In this document: positions 34,972-43,072 of the stretch, one piece after another | Layout: each line of letters begins with the position of its first letter | Position numbering within the stretch: the first letter of the stretch is position 1 | NCBI GenBank assembly: GCA_900540875.1 | Contig: UQHT01000023.1 | Coordinates: 1 to 45,349, forward strand | Reading direction: 5' to 3' | Origin: an uncultured Collinsella sp. | Lineage (GTDB): Bacteria > Actinomycetota > Coriobacteriia > Coriobacteriales > Coriobacteriaceae | DNA: 45,349 nucleotides | The notes under the pieces: model-generated | Told to the model about the DNA's origin: nothing | The model's database searches: none | The model's input: the letters and a program-made list of their open reading frames with translations, nothing else | Position numbers and translations under genes: made by a program

Positions 34972-35027
34972 ATAGGAAATCGTCTGCCGTAATGGGAGGC
35001 AGACACGTACGAAAGGTAGAAGCAAAC

Positions 35028-36218
35028 ATGGCCTTTACCAAGAAGACCGTCCGCGACATCGATGTCGACGGCAAGCGCGTTCTCGTCCGCGTTGACTTCA
35101 ACGTGCCTATCAAGGATGGCGTCGTTGGCGACACCACCCGCATCAAGGCTGCCCTGCCCACCATCAACTACCTCGTTGAGCACAACGCTCGCGTCATCCT
35201 CATGAGCCACCTCGGCCGTCCCGATGGCACCGGCTTCCAGCCCGAGCTCTCCCTTGAGCCTGTCGCCAAGAAGCTCGCTGAGCTCTCCGGTCTCGATGTT
35301 GCCTTTGTCGCCGACACCTACGGCGAGAAGGCCGCCGAGGCTGTTGCCGCCGTCGAGCCGGGCAAGGTCCTCGTTCTCGAGAACGTCCGTTTCGACAAGC
35401 GTGAGAAGAAGAACGATCCCGAGATCGCCAAGATCCTCGCTTCCTATGGTGACGTCTTCGTTCTCGATGCTTTCGGCACCGCTCACCGCGCCCAGGGTTC
35501 CGTCGTGGGCCCCGCCGCTTACCTGCCTGCCGTCGCCGGCTTCCTGCTCGAGAAGGAGGTCGACACGCTGACCGGCATCTTCGCCGAGCCCGAGCGCCCC
35601 TTCGTCGCTATCGTCGGCGGTTCCAAGGTTTCCTCCAAGATCGGCGTTCTCGATCACCTCATCGACTCCGCTGATACCCTGATCATCGGTGGCGGCATGG
35701 CCTACACCTTCTTCCTGGCTCAGGGCCTGACCGTCGGTCAGTCCCTCAAGGAAGAGGACTGGGTCGAGCGTGCCGGCGAGATGCTCAAGAAGGCCGAGGA
35801 GAAGGGCGTCAAGATCCTGCTCCCCATCGACAACCGCGTTGCCGATCACTTTGGCGAGGACGCTGTCCCCGAGGTTGTCGCTTCCGACGCTATCCCCGAC
35901 GATCGTGAGGGCATGGACATCGGCCCCAAGACCGAGGAGCTCTACGCCGAGGCTGTCAAGGGCGCCAAGACCGTGTTCTGGAACGGCCCCATGGGCGTCT
36001 TCGAGTTCGATAACTTCGCTCACGGCACCCAGGCTATCGCCGAGGCCGTCGCCGAGGCCGACTGCACCTCGATCATCGGCGGTGGCGACTCTGTCGCAGC
36101 TGTCAACAAGTTCAACCTAGCCGACAAGATGAGCTGGATCTCCACCGGTGGTGGCGCTTCCATGGAGCTCGTCGAGGGTAAGGCCCTGCCCGGAGTGGAG
36201 GCGCTTCTCGATGCCTAA
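35028..36218 (+). CDS. pgk: Phosphoglycerate kinase
   Basis: Transfers the acyl phosphate of 1,3-bisphosphoglycerate to ADP. The 396-residue protein has the N-terminal RVDFNVP substrate motif, MSHLGRP, LLENVRF-type VLENVRFDKREKKNDP, VGGSKVSSKIGVL and the C-terminal GGGDSVAAVNK and STGGGASMELVEGKALPG nucleotide motifs. Length is standard. ATG 35028 follows GAAAGG; the upstream frame to 34992 is rejected. It overlaps tpiA by eight bases. Confidence 0.97.
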   Translation: MAFTKKTVRDIDVDGKRVLVRVDFNVPIKDGVVGDTTRIKAALPTINYLVEHNARVILMSHLGRPDGTGFQPELSLEPVAKKLAELSGLDVAFVADTYGEKAAEAVAAVEPGKVLVLENVRFDKREKKNDPEIAKILASYGDVFVLDAFGTAHRAQGSVVGPAAYLPAVAGFLLEKEVDTLTGIFAEPERPFVAIVGGSKVSSKIGVLDHLIDSADTLIIGGGMAYTFFLAQGLTVGQSLKEEDWVERAGEMLKKAEEKGVKILLPIDNRVADHFGEDAVPEVVASDAIPDDREGMDIGPKTEELYAEAVKGAKTVFWNGPMGVFEFDNFAHGTQAIAEAVAEADCTSIIGGGDSVAAVNKFNLADKMSWISTGGGASMELVEGKALPGVEALLDA

Positions 36219-36978
36219 TCGCACCCTTCTTATCGCTGGTAACTGGAAGATGAACAACGACGTCGCCGAGGCCGCCAAGCTCGCCGACGAGCTGGCTCAG
36301 GCTCTGCCCGAGGTTCCGGCTGGCGTCGAGGTGCTCGTCTGCCCCCCGACCATCGACATCACCACGGTTCATGACCGCATTCAGGCTGCCCCCATCGCCC
36401 TCGGTGCACAGAACGTGTACTGGGAGGCCAAGGGTGCCTTCACCGGTGAGTCCTCTTGCGACATGCTCAAGTCCGCTGGCTGCACCTACTGCATCATCGG
36501 TCACTCCGAGCGTCGCGACTACTTCCACGAGACCGACGAGGATCAGAACAAGAAGGCCAAGGCTCTCGTTGCCGCCGGTCTTGTTCCCGTCTTCTGCTGC
36601 GGCGAGTCTCTCGAGGTCCGCGAGGCTGGCACCTATGTCGAGCACGTCGTGAACCAGGTCAAGGCTGGCCTTGCTGGTCTTGAGATCACCTGCCCCAAGC
36701 AGGTCGTCGTCGCCTACGAGCCCATCTGGGCCATCGGCACCGGCAAGACCGCTACCGCCGAGGACGCTCAGGAGGTCTGCGGCGCTATCCGTGAGACCCT
36801 CAAGGAGATGTTCGGCGAGGAGCTCGCTAACGGCATCCGCGTTCTCTATGGTGGCTCTGCCAAGCCCGGCAACATCGCTGAGCTCGTCGCCAAGCCCGAC
36901 GTTGACGGCGCCCTCGTGGGCGGCGCTTCGCTCAAGGCTGCCGACTTCGCCTCTATGGTCGTCAAGGCAGGCGAGTAG
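36211..36978 (+). CDS. tpiA: Triosephosphate isomerase
   Basis: Interconverts dihydroxyacetone phosphate and glyceraldehyde-3-phosphate. The 255-residue TIM barrel carries GNWKMN (Lys13), IGHSERR (His98) and AYEPIWAIGTGK (Glu170), the complete catalytic set, plus the phosphate loop YGGSAKPGN. The start ATGCCTAA overlaps the pgk stop, and GTGGAGG lies upstream, indicating translational coupling. The frame upstream to 36148 is the end of pgk in another phase. Confidence 0.97.
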   Translation: MPNRTLLIAGNWKMNNDVAEAAKLADELAQALPEVPAGVEVLVCPPTIDITTVHDRIQAAPIALGAQNVYWEAKGAFTGESSCDMLKSAGCTYCIIGHSERRDYFHETDEDQNKKAKALVAAGLVPVFCCGESLEVREAGTYVEHVVNQVKAGLAGLEITCPKQVVVAYEPIWAIGTGKTATAEDAQEVCGAIRETLKEMFGEELANGIRVLYGGSAKPGNIAELVAKPDVDGALVGGASLKAADFASMVVKAGE

Positions 36979-36983
36979 GACAT

Positions 36984-38537
36984 ATGGCACAGCGTCATCT
37001 TCCTGCACTCCTGATCATCATGGACGGCTGTGGCCTGGCTCCGGCCGATGGCGAGAACGCCGTCGCCGCTGCCAAGACGCCCTTCCTTGATAGCCTGTAC
37101 GAGAAATACCCCCACACCACGCTCGGCGCTTCGGGCGAGGACGTGGGCCTTCCCGATGGCCAGATGGGCAACTCCGAGGTGGGTCACCTCAATATCGGTG
37201 CCGGCCGCATCGTCTTCCAGGAGCTTTCGCGCATCAACAATGCCATCAAGGACGGCTCCATCGCCAAGAACGAGGTTTTCGTCAAGGCTATGGATGATGT
37301 CAAGGCCGAGGGCAAGACCCTTCACCTTATGGGCCTTATGAGCCCTGGCGGCGTTCACTCCCACATGAACCACGTCGAGGCTTTGGTCAAGATGGCTGCC
37401 CAGCATGGCGTCAAGACCGTTCGCGTCCATGCCTTCATGGACGGCCGTGACGTCGACCCGCAGTCCGGTGCCGGCTACATGAGCGAGTTCTGCGCCTTCC
37501 TGGCCAAGATCTCCGAGGAGACCGGTTGCGACGCTCGCGTTGCCACCGTCTCGGGCCGTTATTGGGCCATGGACCGCGATAACCGCTGGGAACGCATTCA
37601 GCGCGCCTACGACGTCATGGTCAATGCGTCCGATGCCGATACCGACCCCGTTGCCGGTATCAAGGCCTACTACGAGAAGGATCCGCGCGGCGACGAGTTC
37701 GTCGAGCCCTTTGCTGCCCACAATGAGGGTATCCACGAGGGCGACGCGGCTATCTTCTTCAACTTCCGTCCCGACCGCGCCCGTCAGATGACCCGCGTGT
37801 TCACGGACAAGGAGTTCGACGGCTTTGAGCGCGAGCAGATCAAGCTTTCGCATTTTGTGACGATGACCGAGTACGATCCGACGTTTGATGTGGAGGTCGC
37901 CTTCCCCAAGACGTTCCCCGAGAACGTCCTGGCCGACGTTATCGCCGCCAATGGCCTGAAGCAGCTGCACACCGCCGAGACCGAGAAGTACGCCCACGTG
38001 ACGTTCTTCCTCAACGGCGGCATCGAGGAGCCCAAGGAGGGCGAGGAGCGCGTGCTCGTCGCTTCCCCCAAGGTTGCCACCTACGATTTGCAGCCCGAGA
38101 TGAGCGCTCCCGAGGTTACCGAGAAGCTCGTCGCCGCTATTAACGAGGATCGCGCTGACTTCTACATCGTGAACTTCGCGAACTGCGACATGGTTGGCCA
38201 TACCGGCGTGTTCGATGCTGCCGTCAAGGCTGTCGAGGCCGTTGACGATGCTCTGTCCAAGGTTGTCCCGGCGATTCTCGCCAAGGACGGCTTTGCGCTG
38301 ATCACCGCCGACCACGGCAACGCCGACCACATGTTTGACATCGCTTCCGACGGTTCCAAGCATCCGTTCACGGCTCACACCACCAATCGTGTGCCGTTCA
38401 TCATCGTTGATGAGAAGGCCAAGCTCACCGGTATCGAGGACGGCCGTCTTTCCGATATCGCTCCGACCATGCTCACCATGGCTGGTCTTGAGCCTTCCGC
38501 CGAGATGACGGGTCGCGTGCTCGCCACCGAGGCCTAA
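36984..38537 (+). CDS. gpmI: 2,3-bisphosphoglycerate-independent phosphoglycerate mutase
   Basis: Interconverts 3- and 2-phosphoglycerate without a bisphosphoglycerate cofactor, using two Mn(II) ions. The 517-residue protein of the alkaline phosphatase superfamily has the metal-binding MDGCGL (13-18), the phosphoserine motif MGNSEVGHLNIGAGR (Ser64), FMDGRDVDP, FFNFRPDRARQ and ADHGNADHM. Length is typical (about 510). It follows tpiA by five bases and ends in its own terminator. No enolase gene lies in the window. Confidence 0.97.
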   Translation: MAQRHLPALLIIMDGCGLAPADGENAVAAAKTPFLDSLYEKYPHTTLGASGEDVGLPDGQMGNSEVGHLNIGAGRIVFQELSRINNAIKDGSIAKNEVFVKAMDDVKAEGKTLHLMGLMSPGGVHSHMNHVEALVKMAAQHGVKTVRVHAFMDGRDVDPQSGAGYMSEFCAFLAKISEETGCDARVATVSGRYWAMDRDNRWERIQRAYDVMVNASDADTDPVAGIKAYYEKDPRGDEFVEPFAAHNEGIHEGDAAIFFNFRPDRARQMTRVFTDKEFDGFEREQIKLSHFVTMTEYDPTFDVEVAFPKTFPENVLADVIAANGLKQLHTAETEKYAHVTFFLNGGIEEPKEGEERVLVASPKVATYDLQPEMSAPEVTEKLVAAINEDRADFYIVNFANCDMVGHTGVFDAAVKAVEAVDDALSKVVPAILAKDGFALITADHGNADHMFDIASDGSKHPFTAHTTNRVPFIIVDEKAKLTGIEDGRLSDIAPTMLTMAGLEPSAEMTGRVLATEA

Positions 38538-38562
38538 GAGAAAGCTCCAAGCGTTTCGTTGC

Positions 38563-38597
38563 AAAAGGGGTTGCCCATATTCGGGCAACCCCCTTTT
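38563..38597 (+). terminator. Intrinsic terminator after gpmI
   Basis: AAAAGGGGTTGCCC (38563-38576) pairs with GGGCAACCCCCTTTT (38583-38597) over a six-base loop, with one bulged C. The arm's own TTTT serves as the T-run. Confidence 0.88.
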
Positions 38598-38701
38598 GGT
38601 ATTTCTGCCATTTCTACCCCGTCCCCAAATGGCAGGTGGGGGAGTGTCGGGGGTTGTGGTACAGTACTGGAGTTTGAATTGTTCTATTAAGGAGCTTATC
38701 T

Positions 38702-38956
38702 ATGGGTCCGTTCCAGATTCTTCTGTTTGTCGTTTGGGCTGTCTCTGCCGTGGCGCTGACGATTCTCGTCCTGATGCACTCCGGTAAGGGCACCGGCGTT
38801 TCGGATATAATCGCTAGCTCGCTGTATAACTCCAGCTCTGCCACGGGCGTCATGGAACAGAACCTCGATCGCCTGACGGTAATTATGGCCATCGTTTTTG
38901 CCGTGTGTGTCGTCCTGTGTATGTTCTTCTTCCCGCAGGGCATCGTCGGCTACTAA
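38702..38956 (+). CDS. secG: Preprotein translocase subunit SecG
   Basis: Small accessory subunit of the SecYEG translocon (84 residues). It has two membrane spans (about 5-25 and 57-79) separated by the polar loop SGKGTGVSDIIASSLYNSSSATGVMEQNLDR, which contains the family's G-hydrophobic-S...S--G pattern. ATG 38702 has TTAAGGAG upstream. secG after tpiA or gpmI is a frequent bacterial arrangement. It has its own terminator and, downstream of the gpmI terminator, presumably its own promoter (TACAGT at 38659-38664 is a weak -10 candidate). Confidence 0.93.
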   Translation: MGPFQILLFVVWAVSAVALTILVLMHSGKGTGVSDIIASSLYNSSSATGVMEQNLDRLTVIMAIVFAVCVVLCMFFFPQGIVGY

Positions 38957-38978
38957 GTACGAACCGCATAAATACATG

Positions 38979-39008
38979 AAAGGGTTCCGCAGTGCGGGAC
39001 CCTTTTTG
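38979..39008 (+). terminator. Intrinsic terminator after secG
   Basis: AAAGGGTTCCGC (38979-38990) pairs with GCGGGACCCTTT (38994-39005) around a three-base loop, with one mismatch, and continues into a T-run. Confidence 0.88.
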
Positions 39009-39009
39009 T

Positions 39010-39023
39010 TTACAAATTTGTAA
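39010..39023. promoter_or_regulatory. Perfect 14-bp palindrome upstream of oppA
   Basis: TTACAAATTTGTAA is a perfect palindrome right after the secG terminator and about 110 bases ahead of the oppA promoter candidate. A second perfect palindrome, GACATATGTC, lies at 39198-39207 in the leader. Both are possible operators; no regulator is known. Confidence 0.35.
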
Positions 39024-39120
39024 CAGAGCCAAAATATCCCCACATACTTCGCCCAACTAAAGAAATTCTCGACCGTTAACCGGAATCAGCGCCAAATCGT
39101 GCATAAAATGCGCTACTGTA

Positions 39121-39149
39121 TTGCAAAACGTTGTCCTGTTGTGCATAAC
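39121..39149 (+). promoter_or_regulatory. Candidate oppA promoter
   Basis: TTGCAA (39121-39126) and CATAAC (39144-39149) are 17 bases apart, each matching four of six consensus positions. AAAACGTT (39125-39132) overlaps the -35, the same placement as the related motif at the nan promoter candidate. The leader to the start codon would be about 90 bases. Confidence 0.35.
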
Positions 39150-39248
39150 CAGCCATAGCAGCGGGCGGCGTTTTGATGGTTCGGATCGGATTGTCTCGAC
39201 ATATGTCCGACTGAACATTTCTTTGTCCTATCTCATAAGGAGGATGGC

Positions 39249-40925
39249 ATGGCTGATTCTATGTTCCACCAGCCCGTTATGGGTCGTCGCGCCTTTGTCG
39301 GCGGCACCCTCGCTGCGAGCTCCATGGCTTTTCTTGCCGCATGCGGCAAGAAGGGTGGCGACGTTTCCGGTTCCGGTTCCGGTTCGACGCTGAACTTCTA
39401 CATCAATAACCCGGTCTGCATCGAACCCTACAACGTCCAGGAGGATCAGGGCACCCAGGTCGAGTACCAGCTGTTTGACGCTCTGACCGAGTACGACTTC
39501 GAGAAGGGCGAGATCGTCCCGCTGGCTTGCGAGTCCTTCGAGGCCAACGACGACGCCACCGAGTTCACCTTCAAGCTCAAGAAGGCCAAGTTCCATAACG
39601 GCGACGACGTCACCTCCAAGTCCTTCAAGCTTGGCTGGGAGCGTCTGGTCAACACCAAGTCGGCCATCGCTAAAGAGTATGGTCCTTCCGAGATCTCCTA
39701 TCACCTTTCCATGGTCGAGGGCTATGACGATTTGGTCGCTGGCAATGCTACCGAGTTGACCGGTGTCACCTGCCCCGATGATAAGACCCTCGTCGTTAAG
39801 TTGTCCTCTGCTTACGCCGACTTCCCCTTTGTCGCCTCTCACCCGGCTCTGTCCCCGGTTCCCGAGTGCGCCGAGTCCGATGCCAAGTCGTTCTACCTCG
39901 CCCCGATCGGCAACGGTCCCTTCCAGATGGACGGCAAGTGGGAGGATGGTCAGGAGATCAACCTCAAGAAGTTCGACGATTACTATGGCGACAAGGCCAA
40001 GATCGACGCCATCCACTTCCAGATCATCAAGGACGTTGAGACCGCTTACAAGGAGTTCCAGGCTGGCAACCTCGATGTCTGCGACGTTCCCGTTGCACAG
40101 ATCGATGCCGCCAAGAAGGATCGTGGCGAGTCCAAGGATGGCTACACCATGGGTGACGGCCAGCACATGCTGCTCGGCGCCGAGCCTGCCACCTACTATC
40201 TGACCTGCAACAACACGGCCGAGCCGTTCAACAACGCCGACCTGCGCAAGGGCATCTCCCTGGCCATCAACCGTGAGGCCATCTGCAAGACCATCTTCAA
40301 GGGTACCCGTACCCCCGCCGACGGCATCGTTCCTCCGGGAATCGCCGGCTACAAAGAGGGCGCTTGGGAGTTTGCTGCCTACGACGTCGACAAGGCTAAC
40401 GAGTACCTCGATAAGGTTGCTCCTGCTGGCGCCAATGGCGACCGTGGCATTAACGTGACCCTGTCCTACAATCAGGACGGTGGCCACAAGGAGATCATGG
40501 AGTCCATTATCGGCGACCTCGCCAAGGTTGGCATTAACGTTACTTCCGATACCCCCGAGTGGTCTGCCCTGCTCGAGCAGTATTCGAACATGAACTATCA
40601 GTTTGGTCGTCTGGGTTGGACCGCTGACTATCCAATTATGGACAACTTCCTGTACCCGCTGTTCGACTCCGACTCTCTCGGTGGCGACAACAAATCCGGT
40701 TACAATAACCCCGAGTTTGATGCTAAGGTCAATGAGGCTCGCACTACCGTTGATGACAAGGAGCGTATCGCCAAGATGCAGGAGGCTGACGCAATGGTCG
40801 CCGCCGACTGCCCGGTCATCCCGGTGATGTTCTATACGCACACCACCGCCGGCTCCGATCGCATCAAGCACCTCTATATCGATCCGCAGAAGCACGCCGA
40901 TCTGAGTACCGCTGAGCTCGCCTAA
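39249..40925 (+). CDS. oppA: Oligopeptide ABC transporter, substrate-binding lipoprotein (OppA-like)
   Basis: Extracytoplasmic SBP_bac_5 family protein (558 residues). The N-terminus has a twin-arginine motif GRRAFVGG, a hydrophobic stretch and the lipobox LAAC with Cys32, followed by a Ser/Gly linker. The fold signature FTFKLKKAKFHNGDDVTSKSF near 115-135 and YDVDKANEYLDK are typical of OppA. ATG 39249 has AAGGAGG upstream. It is clearly a different subfamily from the nan binding protein. Peptides are the likely ligand, by family and by the complete opp operon that follows. Confidence 0.85.
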   Translation: MADSMFHQPVMGRRAFVGGTLAASSMAFLAACGKKGGDVSGSGSGSTLNFYINNPVCIEPYNVQEDQGTQVEYQLFDALTEYDFEKGEIVPLACESFEANDDATEFTFKLKKAKFHNGDDVTSKSFKLGWERLVNTKSAIAKEYGPSEISYHLSMVEGYDDLVAGNATELTGVTCPDDKTLVVKLSSAYADFPFVASHPALSPVPECAESDAKSFYLAPIGNGPFQMDGKWEDGQEINLKKFDDYYGDKAKIDAIHFQIIKDVETAYKEFQAGNLDVCDVPVAQIDAAKKDRGESKDGYTMGDGQHMLLGAEPATYYLTCNNTAEPFNNADLRKGISLAINREAICKTIFKGTRTPADGIVPPGIAGYKEGAWEFAAYDVDKANEYLDKVAPAGANGDRGINVTLSYNQDGGHKEIMESIIGDLAKVGINVTSDTPEWSALLEQYSNMNYQFGRLGWTADYPIMDNFLYPLFDSDSLGGDNKSGYNNPEFDAKVNEARTTVDDKERIAKMQEADAMVAADCPVIPVMFYTHTTAGSDRIKHLYIDPQKHADLSTAELA

Positions 40926-41023
40926 GGGTTTTGCAGCTTCCATGACGGTCAAGTTTTTACGTAGACCTCATGGGAAACATACAGTTCTCCCTAACCTAGG
41001 GTAGACTGGCTTGTGGTAATTTT

Positions 41024-41051
41024 GGGATGCCGGTCTGGCGATCGGCATCCC
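41024..41051 (+). terminator. Hairpin between oppA and oppB
   Basis: GGGATGCCG (41024-41032) pairs with CGGCATCCC (41043-41051), followed by ATTTAGG. It sits between two short CCCTA/TAGGG inverted repeats (40989-41001 and 41064-41075), the second overlapping the oppB ribosome binding site. It probably limits read-through so that oppA exceeds the permease genes. Confidence 0.6.
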
Positions 41052-41082
41052 ATTTAGGTTAATCCCTAGATAGGGGAGTGGT

Positions 41083-42120
41083 ATGGGTAAGTACATCGTT
41101 AAACGTGTGCTTCAGTTCATCCCGGTATTTTTGGGCGTTACGCTGATTCTGTTCGCCCTCCAGAATATCGTGCCGGGAGATCCGATCAAGCTGATCGGTG
41201 GAGACAAGGCTCTGTCCCCCGAGGTGGAGCTTCAGCTTCGCGTCCGCTATCACCTGGTCCAGTCGGACGAGGACGGCAACGCGATCCTTGACGAGAACGG
41301 CGACCCCGTTCAAACGTCGCTCGTGGACCGTTACTTGTATTACATGAACGGCCTGCTTCATGGCGATCTGGGCAATTCGTATCAGCGCAAGCTGCCGGTT
41401 ACGGAAATCTTTGCCCAGAAATATCCGTATACGATCAAACTTGCCGCGTGCGCTATCGTACTCGAGGCAATCATGGGCATCGGTGCGGGCATCATTTCGG
41501 CGGTTAAGCGTTATTCCTTCTGGGATATTTTGGTAACGCTCACCACGTCGATTCTCGTTGCTGTCCCGGCCTTTTGGCTCGGTATGTTGCTGCAGCTGTT
41601 CTTTGGCGTCGTTCTCAAGGACGCCACGGGCGGTGCATTCTCCATGCCGATCTCGGGTGCCGGCGGTGCCAGCTCTCAGTATCAGGATTGGATGCACTAT
41701 GTGCTTCCGACCATTACGCTGGCTTCGGTTTCGACCGCCTATGCCGCCCGTATTATGCGCTCGCAGCTGCTCGACGTCATGAACCAGGATTACATCCGTA
41801 CGGCAAAGGCCAAGGGACTCTCCAATCGCGCGATCATCATCAAGCATGCGCTTAAGAATGCACTCATCCCGGTCGTTACCTATATTGGTGTCGACTTTGG
41901 CGCCATGCTCTCGGGCGCCATTCTGACCGAGACGGTCTTTAACTGGCCCGGCATCGGTTTTGAGGTCTACCGCGCTATCAGCATGCGCGACTGGCCCGTC
42001 GTGATGGGTGGCGTTACGCTCATCGTCGTCGTCGTTATGGTGATTAACCTGCTCGTCGACATCAGCTATGCATTCCTCGACCCGCGCATCCGCCTTGGCG
42101 GTCCGTCGGATAAGGCCTAA
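41083..42120 (+). CDS. oppB: Oligopeptide ABC transporter permease OppB
   Basis: Membrane permease (345 residues) with an N-terminal span (10-30), an extracytoplasmic region and five further spans. The EAA loop is in DYIRTAKAKGLSNRAIIIKHALKNALIP. Residues 61-78 (SDEDGNAILDENGDPVQT) are an Asp/Asn-rich insertion between the usual conserved LGLDQP-type segment and the YLYYMNGLLHGDLG motif, longer than in E. coli OppB. ATG 41083 follows TAGGGGAG. Confidence 0.92.
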   Translation: MGKYIVKRVLQFIPVFLGVTLILFALQNIVPGDPIKLIGGDKALSPEVELQLRVRYHLVQSDEDGNAILDENGDPVQTSLVDRYLYYMNGLLHGDLGNSYQRKLPVTEIFAQKYPYTIKLAACAIVLEAIMGIGAGIISAVKRYSFWDILVTLTTSILVAVPAFWLGMLLQLFFGVVLKDATGGAFSMPISGAGGASSQYQDWMHYVLPTITLASVSTAYAARIMRSQLLDVMNQDYIRTAKAKGLSNRAIIIKHALKNALIPVVTYIGVDFGAMLSGAILTETVFNWPGIGFEVYRAISMRDWPVVMGGVTLIVVVVMVINLLVDISYAFLDPRIRLGGPSDKA

Positions 42121-42134
42121 GGGAGGTACGTCTC

Positions 42135-43070
42135 ATGCAGGAAACTGATTCTCAGTCTCAGGAGCAAGCTACCGCCACCGAGGCCGCGTCTGCTCCCGCT
42201 AAGTCCCGCACGCTGTGGGGTGACGCTTTCAAGCGTCTTCGTAAGAACAAACTCGCCGTCATCGGCGTCTGCTGGATCGTCATCGTCGTTCTCATTGCGC
42301 TGACTGCCGATCTGTGGGCCCAGCCTTGGCTCGGTTCTCCGACTGCCTCCGACTCGACCACCATGGCAAAGACGGCGCTTATGGCTCCGTGTGCCGAGCA
42401 TCCGTTTGGCACCGACGCTCTTGGCCGCGACATTTTGGTCCGTGTTATCTACGGTGCACGCGTTTCGCTTTCCGTCGGTATTATGGCGACTGCCATCTCG
42501 ACGGTCATCGGTCTAGTCATGGGCGCCCTCGCCGGTTTCTACGGTGGCATCTGGGATACGATCATCATGCGCTGTGCGGACATCTTCCTGGCGTTCCCGT
42601 ACGTGCTGTTCGTCGTTGCCATGATCGCCGTTATCGGCCGTGGCCTTCAGAACGTCTTTATCGCCATCGGTATTCTCGGCTGGCCTTCGATTGCGCGTGT
42701 CTTCCGCTCTGCAATCTTGACGGTCAAGGAAAACGACTATGTTGACGCTGCGCGCGCGATGGGTGCATCTGATGCTCGTATCGTTATGCGTCACATCTTC
42801 CCGAACTCCGTTGCCTCCATCGTGGTCTACGCGACTATGAATATCGGTGGTGCCATTCTGACCGAGTCCGCTCTGTCCTACCTTGGAATGGGCGTTATTC
42901 CGCCTACGCCTTCTTGGGGCTCGATGATTCAGGACGGTCAGCAATATCTGATGACCGCCCCCTGGATGATGATCATGCCCGGTCTGGCAATTCTTACGAC
43001 GGTGCTCGCCTTCACCCTGCTGGGTGACGGTCTGCGCGACGCCCTCGACGTCAAGATGAAGGACGCATAA
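42135..43070 (+). CDS. oppC: Oligopeptide ABC transporter permease OppC
   Basis: Partner permease (311 residues). A 30-residue polar N-terminus (Gln/Ala/Ser-rich) precedes LWGDAFKRLRKNKLAVIG, the N-terminal motif of OppC/DppC. HPFGTDALGRDILVRVIYGAR and the EAA loop DYVDAARAMGASDARIVMRHIFPN follow. ATG 42135 has GGGAGG upstream, 14 bases after the oppB stop. Confidence 0.93.
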   Translation: MQETDSQSQEQATATEAASAPAKSRTLWGDAFKRLRKNKLAVIGVCWIVIVVLIALTADLWAQPWLGSPTASDSTTMAKTALMAPCAEHPFGTDALGRDILVRVIYGARVSLSVGIMATAISTVIGLVMGALAGFYGGIWDTIIMRCADIFLAFPYVLFVVAMIAVIGRGLQNVFIAIGILGWPSIARVFRSAILTVKENDYVDAARAMGASDARIVMRHIFPNSVASIVVYATMNIGGAILTESALSYLGMGVIPPTPSWGSMIQDGQQYLMTAPWMMIMPGLAILTTVLAFTLLGDGLRDALDVKMKDA

Positions 43071-43072
43071 GG

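Noticed and set aside
36846..38588. Minus-strand open frame of 580 codons opposite gpmI, and similar ones opposite gap, pgk, nanA and both binding proteins
   Set aside because: Shadow frames of highly biased genes; Leu/Val/Gly-rich translations without domains or ribosome binding sites.
38596..38787. A 63-codon + strand open frame between gpmI and secG
   Set aside because: It begins in the gpmI terminator and runs into secG in another frame; no ribosome binding site.
39121..39393. A 90-codon + strand open frame overlapping the oppA start
   Set aside because: Out of frame with oppA, covers its promoter and ribosome binding site, and has no recognisable motif.
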